DNA of 40,611 nt from Burkholderiales bacterium (GTDB lineage Bacteria > Pseudomonadota > Gammaproteobacteria > Burkholderiales > JABEVD01): NCBI GenBank assembly GCA_019753155.1, contig JAIELG010000051.1, positions 1-40,611 of the forward strand. Direction: 5' to 3'. The notes under the pieces are model-generated. The model did not search any database, was not told the origin of the DNA, and saw only the letters and a list, made by a program, of their open reading frames with translations. A program made the position numbers and the translations under genes. Positions 1-9,551 of this stretch are shown here, one piece after another (the stretch's first letter is position 1; the number at the start of each line of letters is the position of its first letter).

Positions 1-333
1 TATGGCTGCAATCTTTACCTTCTCAAAAATCATGAAGTAAAAGCTTGGCAAAAGTGGGCGTCCATGTATGCTTCTGGTCAGGGGCACTTGGGATCCCGCG
101 GCATCTGTCCATTGCCATGCTTGGGCAATGATGTGTTTTTGCCCCTTGCTGCGGTATCATTTGCGTTGCCACGAAATGCATGGCGCTTCTTAAAGACACC
201 GTACGATGAGGAACTGTGGACATCAGTCCAGCAAGTCATGTGGCCGCACTCACCTGCGGACCAACCAAAGCCAAATGAATTTTGGATGGGATCGTCGATG
301 AAGGGTGCAGATAATGCACACCAGGAGCGCTGA
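1..333 (+). CDS. Unidentified 3' gene end, partial at window start
   Basis: The first forward frame is open from base 1 to a stop at 331-333, so a gene may enter from the left and end here; an internal ATG at 64 would give 89 residues. I do not recognise the protein. The visible part has aromatic-rich stretches (WQKWASMY, FALPRNAWRFL, NEFWMG) and no signal peptide or clear catalytic motif. It ends 23 bases before the helicase gene. Open length is the only support, so it could be an old remnant or chance. Confidence 0.3.
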   Translation, partial: YGCNLYLLKNHEVKAWQKWASMYASGQGHLGSRGICPLPCLGNDVFLPLAAVSFALPRNAWRFLKTPYDEELWTSVQQVMWPHSPADQPKPNEFWMGSSMKGADNAHQER

Positions 334-356
334 AAGCCACCACTATACATTTCCCC

Positions 357-3300
357 ATGAAGATCCTCGAATACATCGGTCTCGATACCGCCCGCGTCAA
401 GACCGGCTACCGCAAGGTCCGGGACGCCATTGCACGGGACGATTTCCGCGCTGCCCAGGTCAAGAAGCTGGCCAATCTCAGTCATGGCAAGTTTTACCGG
501 GCAAAACTGGACGATGCCGACCGACTGCTGTTCTCGTTGGTGCGCCATGGCGATGAAGTGTACGCCCTGATGCTGGAGGTGATCTTCAACCACGACTACG
601 ACAAATCGCGCTTCCTGCGCGGCACGGCGATCGACGAGACGAAGATCCCGGACATCGATGTCGCCGAAGCCATCAGGGAGGCGCGACCGGTGCGCTACCT
701 GCACCCGGAACGCAGTACTATTCACCTGCTCGACAAGCCGATCTCGTTCGACGACACGCAGGATGCCATTTATCGCCAGCCAACCCCGCTGATCGTTGTC
801 GGCAGCGCCGGCAGCGGCAAGACAGCGCTGACCCTGGAAAAGCTCAAGCATGCCGAAGGCGAGGTGCTTTATGTCACCCATTCCGCCTTTCTGGCCCAGA
901 ATGCACGCGATCTTTATTACGCCAACGGGTTCGAGCATGCCGGACAGGAAGCGGTATTTCTTTCCTACCGCGAATTCGTGGAATCCATCAAGGTGCCTGC
1001 CGGCCGCGAAGCCACCTGGCGTGATTTTGCGGGCTGGTTTTCGCGTATGCGTCAGGCATTCAAGGGTATCGACGGACATCAGGCTTTCGAGGAAATTCGC
1101 GGGGTGATCGCCGCAGGCGCCAATGGCATTTTGAGCCGAGCGGATTACCGGGCGCTCGGCGTGCGCCAATCCATCTTCTCCGAAGATCAACGCGACAAAC
1201 TGTACGAGCTGTTCGAGAAATACCGCGCATGGCTCCTTGACGCAAAACTGTACGATCTCAATCTCGTCGCGCAACAATGGCAGAGTCTCGCAGCGCCGCA
1301 TTACGACTTCGTCGTGGTCGATGAGGTGCAGGACCTCACGATCGTCCAACTGTCTCTGATACTCAAAACGCTCAGGAAACCAAGCCATTTTCTGCTTTGC
1401 GGGGACTCCAACCAGATCGTTCACCCCAACTTTTTTTCCTGGGGGCAGGTAAAAAGCCTGTTCTGGAACGACCCGCAGCTTGCCGAGCGGCAGGAATTGC
1501 GCGTGCTGACCACCAACTTCCGCAATGGTTTGGAAGCGACGCGCATTGCCAACCAGCTGCTCAAGATCAAGCAATTGCGCTTCGGTTCCATCGACCGGGA
1601 AAGCAATTTCCTGGTGCAATCCGTAGGCGGCGAAGCAGGGCAGGTCGCATTGGTGCCGGACGAGGATGGGGTCAAGCGCGAGCTGGATCAAAAAATCCGT
1701 CAATCCACCCAGTTCGCCGTGCTGGTCATGCGCGACGAGGACAAAACGGAAGCGCGCAAGCATTTTTCTACGCCCTTGTTGTTTTCGATTCACGAAGCCA
1801 AGGGACTGGAATACGAGAACATCGTCCTCTACCGCTTCGTTTCTGATCATCGCGCCGAGTTTACCCGGATCGCGGAGGGTGTGGACAAGGCCGGCCTTGC
1901 CGCCGACACGCTCGATTATCGCCGGGCGAAGGACAAGAGCGACAAATCGCTGGAAGTGTACAAGTTCTTCGTCAATGCCCTCTATGTTGCGCTGACGCGG
2001 GCCATCAAAAATCTGTTCATCATCGAATCCGACACCGGGCATCCTGTTTTCGGCCTGCTCGATCTCGCTACTGGCGGGCAAGTGAAAGTGGATGCGAAAC
2101 AGTCCAGCCTGGAAGACTGGCAGAAGGAAGCGCGCAAGCTCGAACTCCAGGGCAAACAGGAACAGGCGGAAGCCATACGCAGCAATATTCTCAAACAGAC
2201 CCCGCCGCCCTGGCCGGTGTTCGACGAAACCCTTGTGCGGGAAACCCTGATCAAGGTGTTTCGTGAACAGGCTCCAGGCAACAAGCCCAAACAACAGCTT
2301 TACGAATACGCCACCTGTCACGACGAACCGGCGCTGGCGACCTGGCTCGCTTCGGATGCGAAGTTCGATGTTGCAAAGACGTTCGCGCAGCAACGCGCGA
2401 CCCTGGGACGAAAAAGCTATATGCCGTATTTCGCGCATCACTTCAAGGACATCCTGCGCCAATGCGACCAGCACGGCATCGAACACCGCCTGCCGATGAA
2501 CCAGACACCGCTGATGGCGGCGGCCGCCGCCGGCAACCTGCCCCTGGTGGAAGCCTTGCTGGAACGCGGCGCGGATCGCGAGACAGTCAACCAGTATGGA
2601 CTCAATGCGTTGCACTGGGCGATGCGCGAAGCTTTTCGCGACCCGAAATTCGCCCGAGGCCCCTTCGCCGCGCTTTACGAACGGCTCGCTCCGCCAGGCA
2701 TCGATGTCAATATCGGCGAGCGGCTGGTGCGCATGGATCGGCACCTTTCGGAATATTTCCTGTTCCAGACGCTGTGGGTGCTGTTCAAGTCGCGCTTCAC
2801 CCACCGGCAGCGCCGCTCCCTCGGTGCATTCGAGACCCAGGCCATCCTCGAAGCCTGGCAGCACCTGCCGGCCAATGTGGTGCGTCCCGAACGCAACAAA
2901 CGTCAGCATCTTTCCGGCGTGCTTTCGCGCAACGAGATCGAGCGCGACTACGCCTACAACCGCGATCTGTTCATGCGCGTTTCCCAGGGTTGGTACCAGT
3001 TCAATCCGAAACTTTCGGTGAGGCGCCATCATCGCGGCGAGGGAACATGGATGCCGATCTATGAGGCGCTCAATTTGCAACTGATCAACGAGTTTGCCTT
3101 GCCGGATGATGGATGGGAGCCCATCGGGGACCGGATTGCCGAATATCTGTCCATGGCAGGACTTGCGGCGCGCACGATTCCGATACCCGCAGAAAGATTG
3201 ATTGCCCGCCGACAAGCCGCTGACAGGGAACGTGTCGAGCGTGAAGCTGAAAAGTTCGCCGCACTGGAACGCATCCGTGCAACCAGGGCAGCCAAGTCAA

Positions 3301-3386
3301 CCGAGGAACCCAAATGGGGCACTCCTGAAGCCAAGCGACGCGAGATCGAACGTGTGCGCAGGGAAATCGAGTCCAGAAAAAAATGA
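357..3386 (+). CDS. SF1 (UvrD/Rep-like) helicase with RelE-like N-terminus and ankyrin repeats
   Basis: A 1009-residue protein. Residues about 20-90 resemble the RelE/ParE fold (KFYRAKL, RLLFSLVRHG, then NHDYDKSRFLRG). The SF1 helicase core has Walker A GSAGSGKT (149-156), motif II DEVQD (322-326), a GDSNQ motif (349-353), a TTNFRNG motif (about 385-391), HEAKGLEYENIVLY (about 479-492) and VALTRA (544-549). An ankyrin section follows at about 710-760 (TPLMAAAAAGNLPLVEALL). The last 60 residues are highly charged and probably helical. The family fits ATP-driven unwinding or remodelling of nucleic acid. The ankyrin part suggests partner binding, and the RelE-like part could be a nuclease or only a structural domain. 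The gene stands alone; the 18 bases around its start recur at 26119-26136. A defence role is inferred. Confidence 0.85.
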   Translation: MKILEYIGLDTARVKTGYRKVRDAIARDDFRAAQVKKLANLSHGKFYRAKLDDADRLLFSLVRHGDEVYALMLEVIFNHDYDKSRFLRGTAIDETKIPDIDVAEAIREARPVRYLHPERSTIHLLDKPISFDDTQDAIYRQPTPLIVVGSAGSGKTALTLEKLKHAEGEVLYVTHSAFLAQNARDLYYANGFEHAGQEAVFLSYREFVESIKVPAGREATWRDFAGWFSRMRQAFKGIDGHQAFEEIRGVIAAGANGILSRADYRALGVRQSIFSEDQRDKLYELFEKYRAWLLDAKLYDLNLVAQQWQSLAAPHYDFVVVDEVQDLTIVQLSLILKTLRKPSHFLLCGDSNQIVHPNFFSWGQVKSLFWNDPQLAERQELRVLTTNFRNGLEATRIANQLLKIKQLRFGSIDRESNFLVQSVGGEAGQVALVPDEDGVKRELDQKIRQSTQFAVLVMRDEDKTEARKHFSTPLLFSIHEAKGLEYENIVLYRFVSDHRAEFTRIAEGVDKAGLAADTLDYRRAKDKSDKSLEVYKFFVNALYVALTRAIKNLFIIESDTGHPVFGLLDLATGGQVKVDAKQSSLEDWQKEARKLELQGKQEQAEAIRSNILKQTPPPWPVFDETLVRETLIKVFREQAPGNKPKQQLYEYATCHDEPALATWLASDAKFDVAKTFAQQRATLGRKSYMPYFAHHFKDILRQCDQHGIEHRLPMNQTPLMAAAAAGNLPLVEALLERGADRETVNQYGLNALHWAMREAFRDPKFARGPFAALYERLAPPGIDVNIGERLVRMDRHLSEYFLFQTLWVLFKSRFTHRQRRSLGAFETQAILEAWQHLPANVVRPERNKRQHLSGVLSRNEIERDYAYNRDLFMRVSQGWYQFNPKLSVRRHHRGEGTWMPIYEALNLQLINEFALPDDGWEPIGDRIAEYLSMAGLAARTIPIPAERLIARRQAADRERVEREAEKFAALERIRATRAAKSTEEPKWGTPEAKRREIERVRREIESRKK

Positions 3387-3527
3387 TTTCGGGCAAGTTT
3401 CAGTGGCATATCATTGGGTAAGCGGCAGGTATCAGAATCGAGCAGTCGCTCCGCCCTCCTACGCACGGACAACACATCGGCCTTTAAATCGATCACATGT
3501 TGTCGCTTCGCTTGAGATGGGTTCAGG

Positions 3528-3851
3528 CTAGATGCTGCGCAAAATCCGCACCCCCACCAGCACATGATTCCCAAGTGCACCGGGCTTCTCGATGCCGATC
3601 ACGACGCGGCAGCAGGGCCATTCTTGCAGCATGCGTTGCGCAAGATGTTCAGCCAGCGCTTCAAGCAAACGGTAGCGGCAGGGTTGGAGCCATGTTGCCA
3701 TCTGAGCTTCAAGTTCGGATCTGGAAAGGCTGAACGAATCCGTTGTAGTCAACTGCACATCGAAAATGAGGGGACGCAAAGCCTTACGTTCCCATTCAAA
3801 CACTCCGATCAGGGCGGGCAACTCGATGCCTGCGAAGTCCCGGGTTTGCAC
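3528..3851 (-). CDS. folB: Dihydroneopterin aldolase-family protein, shortened
   Basis: A 107-residue FolB-like protein. FolB splits 7,8-dihydroneopterin into 6-hydroxymethyl-dihydropterin and glycolaldehyde in folate synthesis. Conserved parts are the N-terminal strand with GVFEWER, the helix LLEALAEHLA with the conserved Glu, and the C-terminal IEKPGAL with the catalytic Lys. The middle is short: the usual segment carrying the active-site Tyr (DYAxxA-like) is not recognisable and is replaced by SRSELEAQMATW. It starts 9 bases after the glyA stop, so it is probably co-transcribed with glyA and metE, which fits a folate/one-carbon operon. It may be a FolX-like or catalytically altered paralogue. 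Family assignment is firm; activity is uncertain. Confidence 0.8.
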   Translation of the reverse strand: MQTRDFAGIELPALIGVFEWERKALRPLIFDVQLTTTDSFSLSRSELEAQMATWLQPCRYRLLEALAEHLAQRMLQEWPCCRVVIGIEKPGALGNHVLVGVRILRSI

Positions 3852-3860
3852 CGATTCAGA

Positions 3861-5117
3861 TCAACGATAGACCGGGAACCGGTTCGTCAACGTGGCTACG
3901 CACTCACGCACCTGGGCGATGCGGCCGACATCCTGGGGCGCGTCGAGCACATCTGCGACCAGATTGCCGACAAGTCGTGCTTCCTCTTCTTTGAATCCGC
4001 GCGTAGTCATGGCCGGGGTGCCGAGGCGGATGCCGGAAGTGACGAAAGGTTTTTCCGGATCCTTGGGAATGGCGTTTTTGTTTACGGTGATGTGCGCTTC
4101 GCCCAGCACCTTCTCCGCATCCTTGCCGGTGATGCGTTTGGCGCGCAGGTCCACCAACATGACATGGCTTTCGGTGCGACCCGAGACAATGCGCAAGCCG
4201 CGTGCAATCAGGGTATCGGCCAGAACTGCGGCATTCCTGACCACATGTTGCTGGTAGGTTCTGAATTCTGGCGACAACGCCTCTTTGAAAGCAACAGCCT
4301 TGCCGGCAATGACATGCATCAACGGACCACCCTGCAATCCGGGAAAGATGGCGCCGTTGATCTTCTTCGCGATTTCTTCGCTGTTGGTCAGCACCACGCC
4401 TCCGCGCGGGCCGCGCAGGCTCTTGTGCGTGGTAGAGGTGACGATATCGGCGAAGGGAACGGGGTTGGGGTAGACGCCGGCGGCAATCAGCCCAGCATAG
4501 TGCGCCATATCCACCATCAGATATGCGCCGATAGCTTTGGCAACCCTGGAAAATCGCTCGAAGTCGATGCGCAAAGCATAGGCTGAAGCACCCGCGATAA
4601 TCAGTTTTGGCTTGTGCTCATGCGCAAGATTCTCCATCGCCTCATAATCGATCTCTTCCTGGACGTTGAGTCCATAGCTGACCGCCTTGAACCATTTCCC
4701 GGACAGATTGAGATGCATACCGTGAGTGAGGTGGCCGCCTTCGGCCAGGTTCATGCCCAGGATGGTGTCACCCGGCTGGAGCAGCGCGAAGAACACAGAC
4801 TGGTTGGCCTGCGAACCGGAGTTGGCCTGCACGTTGGCATACGCCGCGCCGTAGAGTTGCTTGATGCGGTCAATGGCGATTTGCTCCACGATGTCCACGT
4901 ATTCGCAGCCGCCGTAGTAACGCTTGCCGGGATAGCCCTCGGCATATTTGTTGGTCAGTTGCGAACCCTGCACGGCCATGACTGCGGGCGAGGCGTAGTT
5001 TTCCGAGGCGATCAGTTCGATGTGATCTTCCTGCCGCCGGTTTTCTTGCTCGATAGCCGCGAAGATTTCAGGATCGATTTGATCCACTGCGTAAATGGCG
5101 CGTTCAAACATATTCAA
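3861..5117 (-). CDS. glyA: Serine hydroxymethyltransferase
   Basis: A full-length 418-residue GlyA. It is a cytosolic PLP enzyme that converts serine and tetrahydrofolate to glycine and 5,10-methylene-tetrahydrofolate. The family signature around the PLP lysine is intact ([14 protein letters not shown]), as are the N-terminal [11 protein letters not shown], the [15 protein letters not shown] loop and the C-terminal [15 protein letters not shown]. It lies 56 bases downstream of metE and 9 bases upstream of the folB-like gene on the same strand, so the three are probably one operon. The pairing makes sense: GlyA makes the one-carbon folate that, after reduction, is the methyl donor for MetE. 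In enteric bacteria MetR activates both glyA and metE, so control by the adjacent metR is likely. Confidence 0.97.
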   Translation of the reverse strand: MNMFERAIYAVDQIDPEIFAAIEQENRRQEDHIELIASENYASPAVMAVQGSQLTNKYAEGYPGKRYYGGCEYVDIVEQIAIDRIKQLYGAAYANVQANSGSQANQSVFFALLQPGDTILGMNLAEGGHLTHGMHLNLSGKWFKAVSYGLNVQEEIDYEAMENLAHEHKPKLIIAGASAYALRIDFERFSRVAKAIGAYLMVDMAHYAGLIAAGVYPNPVPFADIVTSTTHKSLRGPRGGVVLTNSEEIAKKINGAIFPGLQGGPLMHVIAGKAVAFKEALSPEFRTYQQHVVRNAAVLADTLIARGLRIVSGRTESHVMLVDLRAKRITGKDAEKVLGEAHITVNKNAIPKDPEKPFVTSGIRLGTPAMTTRGFKEEEARLVGNLVADVLDAPQDVGRIAQVRECVATLTNRFPVYR

Positions 5118-5173
5118 CTTTCATGAGAAAGTCCCAGCAAACTGCCTGGACTGTTGATGTAAGTATCCGAGAA

Positions 5174-7468
5174 TCAGGCTGCCGCTGAACGCAGGGACTT
5201 GGCGGCAGCAACCATGCTAGTCAGCGCAGGTATGACTTCCGCCCACTGGCGGGTCTTCAGTCCGCAGTCCGGATTCACCCAAAGGCGTTCTGCAGGAATG
5301 CGCTCGGCAGCTTTCTTCATCAGCTCGACCATTTGCTCCTGAGTTGGAATGTTCGGCGAATGGATGTCATAGACGCCGGGCCCGATCTCGTTCGGATACT
5401 TGAAATGGTCGAAAACATCCAGCAATTCCATGTCGGAACGAGAAGTCTCTATAGTGATGACATCGGCATCCATGTCGGCGATGGCCGCGATGATGTCGTT
5501 GAATTCCGAATAGCACATGTGGGTGTGGATCTGAGTCCCATCCTGCACGCCGTTGGCGGTGATGCGAAATGACTCCACCGCCCAGTCCAGATAGGTTTTC
5601 CACTGCGCCTTGCGCAGCGGCAGCCCCTCGCGCAGCGCGGCTTCGTCGATCTGGATCACCCGCACTCCAGCCTTCTCCAGATCCAGCACTTCCTCGCGAA
5701 TCGCCAAGGCCAGCTGATAGCAGGACACCGAGCGCGGTTGGTCGTCGCGCACGAAGGACCAATTGAGAATGGTCACGGGCCCGGTCAGCATGCCCTTCAT
5801 CGGCTTTTCAGTCAGAGATTGCGCATACTTGATCCATTCCACTGTCATCGCTTTCGGACGCCTGATGTCGCCGAACAGGATGGGTGGTTTCACACAGCGA
5901 GAACCGTAGGACTGTACCCAGCCGAACTGGCTGAATGCATAACCTTCGAGCTGCTCGCCGAAATATTCCACCATGTCGTTGCGCTCGGCTTCGCCGTGCA
6001 CCAACACGTCAAGGCCCAGCACCTCCTGCTCGCGCACACTGCGAGCAATCTCGGCCTGCATCGCAATCTTGTATGCAGCTTCATTGATCTCCCCCGCCTT
6101 GAACTGCCTGCGAGTCTGGCGGATTTCCGCCGTCTGCGGGAAGGAACCGATGGTGGTGGTTGGGTACAGCGGCAACTTAAGCAGGTCAGCCTGTTTCCTG
6201 ACACGAATCGGATATGGATTCTTGCGCTGACCCAGCGCTGGATTGATGGCGGCAAGCGCCTGCCTGACCGCAGGATTACTCACGCGCGGCGAAGTACGGC
6301 GGCTGACAATAGCGGCCTGGTTGGCTACCAGCTCGACGGTTACGGCACGGCGCCCCTGATTCAGTGCGGTGGCAAGCACACGCAGCTCTTCAAGTTTCTG
6401 GATAGCAAAAGCCAGCCAGGACTTGATCTCGTCATCCAGCTTCTGTTCATTCCCCAGATCAGCCGGCACATGAAGTAGAGAGCAGGAGGGGGCAATCCAC
6501 AGACGATTCCCAAGCCGCTCGGCGAAAGGCTCCAGCCAGTCGAGCGTGGCATTGAGATCAGTCTTCCAGATGTTGCGACCATTGATGACGCCCAGTGACA
6601 CTACCTTGTGCGATGGCAGTAGATTCAGCATCGGCTGTATTTCGTCGCGAGCATTGATGGCATCGAGATGGATGCCGGCAACCGGCAGATTGCAGGCGAG
6701 GTGCAGGTTCTCCTGCAAGGTGCCGAAATAGGTTGCGAGCAGGATCTTGATGCGGCAACTCTTGAGATGATGGTATGCCAGGTTGAAGGCATGCCGCCAC
6801 GCGGGGTCTAGCTCGGTGACCAATGCCGGCTCGTCGATCTGCACCCATTCGACTCCATGCGAAGCCATTGCTTCCAGAAGCTCCGAATAGACGGGCAGCA
6901 GGCGATCCAGCAAGGCCAGCCTGTCGGAATCGTCTTTGGATTTCCCCAGCCAAAGATAAGTGACCGGGCCAATGATGACGGGTTTGGTCTTGACGCCCTG
7001 CGCCCTGGCTTCGGCGATTTGTTCGAGAAGGCGCGAAGGATCGAGCTTGAATTCGGCATCGGCCGAGAGTTCGGGCACGATATAGTGGTAGTTGGTATCA
7101 AACCATTTGGTCATTTCGCCTGCGGCGATGCCGCCGCAACAGGCCGCGTGATCCTCGGCGCCTTGGACGGAACGGCCTCGCGCCACGCGAAAATAGTTGT
7201 CGAGGATGTCACCTTGAAAGCCCCGTGCGCGCTTGGGCAGATTGCCCAACGCGAAGCTCATGTCCAGCACCTGGTCATAGAAGGAGAAATCACCCACGGA
7301 CATCCAGTCCAGGCCGGATTGCGCCTGCCAGTTCTGCTTGCGCAATTGTGCGCCAAGCGCCTTAAGCTCGGCGCGTGATGACCGCCCTTCCCAATAGGAT
7401 TCCAGGGCGAATTTAAGTTCGCGCATCGCACCTATGCGTGGAAAACCGAGATTGTGCGTCGTAACCAT
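5174..7468 (-). CDS. metE: Cobalamin-independent methionine synthase
   Basis: A full-length 764-residue MetE, which transfers the methyl group of 5-methyl-tetrahydropteroyl-polyglutamate to homocysteine in the last step of methionine synthesis. The N-terminal half begins [18 protein letters not shown] and the C-terminal catalytic half carries the zinc-binding set: [11 protein letters not shown] supplies His and Cys, and NPDCGLKTR the second Cys. Substrate-binding motifs are also present ([27 protein letters not shown]). The start at 7468 fits the family N-terminus. The gene is divergent from metR across 106 bases that hold MetR-type sites and is followed closely by glyA. It appears fully functional. 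Confidence 0.97.
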   Translation of the reverse strand: MVTTHNLGFPRIGAMRELKFALESYWEGRSSRAELKALGAQLRKQNWQAQSGLDWMSVGDFSFYDQVLDMSFALGNLPKRARGFQGDILDNYFRVARGRSVQGAEDHAACCGGIAAGEMTKWFDTNYHYIVPELSADAEFKLDPSRLLEQIAEARAQGVKTKPVIIGPVTYLWLGKSKDDSDRLALLDRLLPVYSELLEAMASHGVEWVQIDEPALVTELDPAWRHAFNLAYHHLKSCRIKILLATYFGTLQENLHLACNLPVAGIHLDAINARDEIQPMLNLLPSHKVVSLGVINGRNIWKTDLNATLDWLEPFAERLGNRLWIAPSCSLLHVPADLGNEQKLDDEIKSWLAFAIQKLEELRVLATALNQGRRAVTVELVANQAAIVSRRTSPRVSNPAVRQALAAINPALGQRKNPYPIRVRKQADLLKLPLYPTTTIGSFPQTAEIRQTRRQFKAGEINEAAYKIAMQAEIARSVREQEVLGLDVLVHGEAERNDMVEYFGEQLEGYAFSQFGWVQSYGSRCVKPPILFGDIRRPKAMTVEWIKYAQSLTEKPMKGMLTGPVTILNWSFVRDDQPRSVSCYQLALAIREEVLDLEKAGVRVIQIDEAALREGLPLRKAQWKTYLDWAVESFRITANGVQDGTQIHTHMCYSEFNDIIAAIADMDADVITIETSRSDMELLDVFDHFKYPNEIGPGVYDIHSPNIPTQEQMVELMKKAAERIPAERLWVNPDCGLKTRQWAEVIPALTSMVAAAKSLRSAAA

Positions 7469-7521
7469 GTTTTTCCTTCATTCTTGATGTGTGATGCATG
7501 CATGGTAGGCTTTTTATTTGA

Positions 7522-7565
7522 TGAAATAAAATGGTATTATTTCAACAGTCGATGAATATTGTTCA
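7522..7565. promoter_or_regulatory. MetR-type operators in the metE-metR intergenic region
   Basis: Two inverted repeats lie between the divergent genes. One is TGAAATAA-N7-TTATTTCA (7522-7544), a perfect 8-bp dyad. The other is TGAATATTGTTCA (7553-7565), an exact match to the known MetR consensus TGAA-N5-TTCA and ending 9 bases before the metR start. The arrangement fits activation of metE by MetR with homocysteine and repression of metR by its own product. Confidence 0.75.
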
Positions 7566-7574
7566 TTTATTGCG

Positions 7575-8465
7575 ATGCTAGAGAAAATACATCTGTCCAT
7601 CATCAGGGAAGTTGAGCGTCAGGGTTCGCTGACGGCGGCAGCCGATGTGTTGTGCCTGACGCAGTCCGCCCTGAGCCACGCAATGAAAAAGCTTGAACTG
7701 AAGATTGGCACGGATATCTGGCTGCGCGAAGGCCGCAGCCTCAGACTGACCCAGGCGGGAAAGTATCTGCTGGCGCTCGCCGAGCGGCTACTGCCCCAAC
7801 TGGAGCGGGCCGAAGAACGTCTGAGGCAGTATGCAGAGGGAGAACGCGGCACGCTGTGCATTGGCATGGAATGCCATCCCTGTTACCAGTGGCTGCTCAG
7901 GGTGGTGTCGCCTTACCTTGCCGACTGGCCGGACGTGGATGTGGACGTGAAGCAGAGATTCCAGTTCGGCGGCATCGGCGCTTTATTTGTTTACGAAATC
8001 GATCTTCTCGTGACGCCCGACCCCTTGTACAAGCCCGGCTTGCGCTTCGAACCTGTGTTCGACTACGAGCAGGTATTGGTCGTGAGTCGACAGCACATGC
8101 TGGCAGGGGCCTCGCATGTCGAACCAGAACAGCTCAGCGGTGAGGTGCTGATCACCTACCCAGTCGAGATCGAACGCCTCGACATCTACAATCAGTTCCT
8201 GATGCCCGCCGGCATCAGCCCCAAGCGCCACAGGGTGATCGAAACGACCGAGATCATGCTGCAAATGGTGGCCAGCGGGCGGGGAGTTGCTGCCTTACCG
8301 CGCTGGCTGGTGGCAGAATATGCCGAAAAAATGGAAATCGTCCCGCTTAGCCTCGGAAAAAACGGTATCGCCAAGCAGATTTTCCTGGGTATCCGGGAGA
8401 ACGACGCCGACATCGATTACCTGAAAGCCTTTGTCGAACTGGCACGGCAGCAGGCGATTGCCTGA
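7575..8465 (+). CDS. metR: LysR-family regulator of methionine synthesis, MetR
   Basis: A 296-residue LysR-type regulator with an N-terminal winged HTH (GSLTAAADVLCLTQSALSHAMKKLE, residues about 15-40) and a C-terminal periplasmic-binding-protein-like effector domain. Similarity along the whole chain (LCIGMECHPCYQWL, DVDVKQRFQFGGIGALF, DLLVTPDP) is typical of MetR, which senses homocysteine and activates metE and glyA. Divergent orientation to metE and the operators between them support the call. ATG at 7575 is chosen because it gives the family N-terminus MLEKIHLSIIREVERQGSL. It sits within 10 bases of an operator, so the protein probably controls itself. Its 3' end faces the SRAP remnant. 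Confidence 0.95.
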   Translation: MLEKIHLSIIREVERQGSLTAAADVLCLTQSALSHAMKKLELKIGTDIWLREGRSLRLTQAGKYLLALAERLLPQLERAEERLRQYAEGERGTLCIGMECHPCYQWLLRVVSPYLADWPDVDVDVKQRFQFGGIGALFVYEIDLLVTPDPLYKPGLRFEPVFDYEQVLVVSRQHMLAGASHVEPEQLSGEVLITYPVEIERLDIYNQFLMPAGISPKRHRVIETTEIMLQMVASGRGVAALPRWLVAEYAEKMEIVPLSLGKNGIAKQIFLGIRENDADIDYLKAFVELARQQAIA

Positions 8466-8477
8466 TGTCATTCCGCC

Positions 8478-8873
8478 TCACCTGTGCGTAAGCCGGGCAA
8501 CACGATGTCGATTGTTGCAATTCATCCGCCAGGTACATAACCCGCACGGGGGCTGCGGACCACTCGTACCACCTATCCGCGGGGATGAGACAGCGCCCGA
8601 TTTCCATGCCTTGCGGAAATAGGGTTTGGTGGCTGCCGTTTCGAGACGCGCGTTGATCGGTTTGGCATCGTCTTTGTCCGCCCAGGAGGGGAGTAATCCC
8701 CATTTTAGCACCGCGGCCGTGATCTGCGTGCCGCTGGTGAGGAATGCCCGCGACATCTTTCCGGGGGCGAGATTCCAGGTGGTGGGACATCCATCCTGCT
8801 CCGGATTCCAGAATGGTGCCAGAGCGTGAGCGCAATGGATGAGGGGCTGTGATTGGGCGAAGCGACCGCACAT
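8478..8873 (-). pseudogene. SOS response-associated peptidase (SRAP/YedK/HMCES), frameshifted and truncated
   Basis: The N-terminus MCGRFAQS carries the catalytic Cys2 of SRAP proteins, which form a protective crosslink with abasic sites in single-stranded DNA. TTWNLAPGK, LKWGLLPSWA and INARLETAATKPYFR follow as in the family. Near base 8607 the frame is lost: the expected GRCLIPADRWYEW continues in the neighbouring frame, consistent with loss of one A in the codon after KAW. Beyond YEW the usual C-terminal half with its conserved His is absent. It lies 17 bases after the umuC remnant on the same strand, a common SOS pairing. Almost certainly non-functional. Confidence 0.85.
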
Positions 8874-8890
8874 GTTTGTTGTTCCTTATA

Positions 8891-9391
8891 TCACGCCATG
8901 ACGATTGGCAATTCATCCCAGTTCGTAATGTATCCCACGGTTTTGTTGCCGCGCTTCATCGACCAGGAGCGCCGGGAGGCGATTCCGTAGATGCATGGCC
9001 CCACCGTGCTCTTGTCGTAGTGCTGGTTGATCGTATCCTTTGTCTTCATCAGATCACCGTACCTTGTTCGAGCGTCGACATCCGGGAAGAGATCCACTTG
9101 TGCTTGATTGCTCTGAACGATCTCGGCCAGCATGATCCCGACCTTGGTATAAGCAAACCCCGGCCGTTAAATAGGCTTCAAGTCGAAGATCAACGTTTGG
9201 GTGAGTTTCAGGGTGTCGTCGGTAGCTTCCGACAGCGGGATGATCAACCCATGGGAATATTGGGGTTCAATCGGCTTGAATGGATTGGTCCGGATAGTGA
9301 CCGGCATGTCACCCGTCACCGAGGACTGAAATCGAAGTTTCCCTGCGGCACGTGCGACGTAAAGCGTGATTGCTTCCTCGCGTTCCTCCAA
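8891..9391 (-). pseudogene. umuC: DNA polymerase V subunit UmuC, 3' remnant with in-frame stop
   Basis: About 165 codons of the UmuC C-terminal region remain. The first part reads VARAAGKLRFQSSV and TIRTNPFKPIEPQYS, the little-finger region. The second reads MLAEIVQSNQ through LMKTKDTINQHY to YITNWDELPIVMA, the C-terminal tail typical of UmuC. They lie in the same frame, separated by TAA at 9167-9169 where homologues have Tyr or Phe before RPGFAY, so this is a nonsense mutation and not a frameshift. The catalytic palm and all upstream sequence are missing; homology stops near 9391, 160 bases before the island repeat. It was probably cut by a deletion linked to island arrival. Confidence 0.88.
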
Positions 9392-9445
9392 TGTATATAC
9401 CCAAAATTACTTCTCATTTCATGTCTCATAGGGTATGCTTAGGCC

Positions 9446-9478
9446 TTGACGATTCAGGTACTTACGCAACGCTATAAT
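9446..9478 (+). promoter_or_regulatory. Possible promoter left of the island repeat
   Basis: A perfect TATAAT at 9473-9478 is preceded by TTGACG at 9446-9451, but the 21-base spacer is longer than ideal. It points toward the tRNA fragment 74 bases downstream. It could be a leftover tRNA promoter, although the sequence after it is not a tRNA 5' half. Confidence 0.3.
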
Positions 9479-9551
9479 CGCGTTTTGTGATACAGTGTTG
9501 CGCTTTTATCTATTTGATCTGTAATCGTTTATTGTGCTTCAGTTGCACAGG

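Noticed and set aside
78-3215. Very long minus-strand open frame opposite the helicase gene (1045 codons)
   Set aside because: It is the antisense of a gene with complete helicase motifs; its translation shows no family resemblance and reflects GC-rich third positions.
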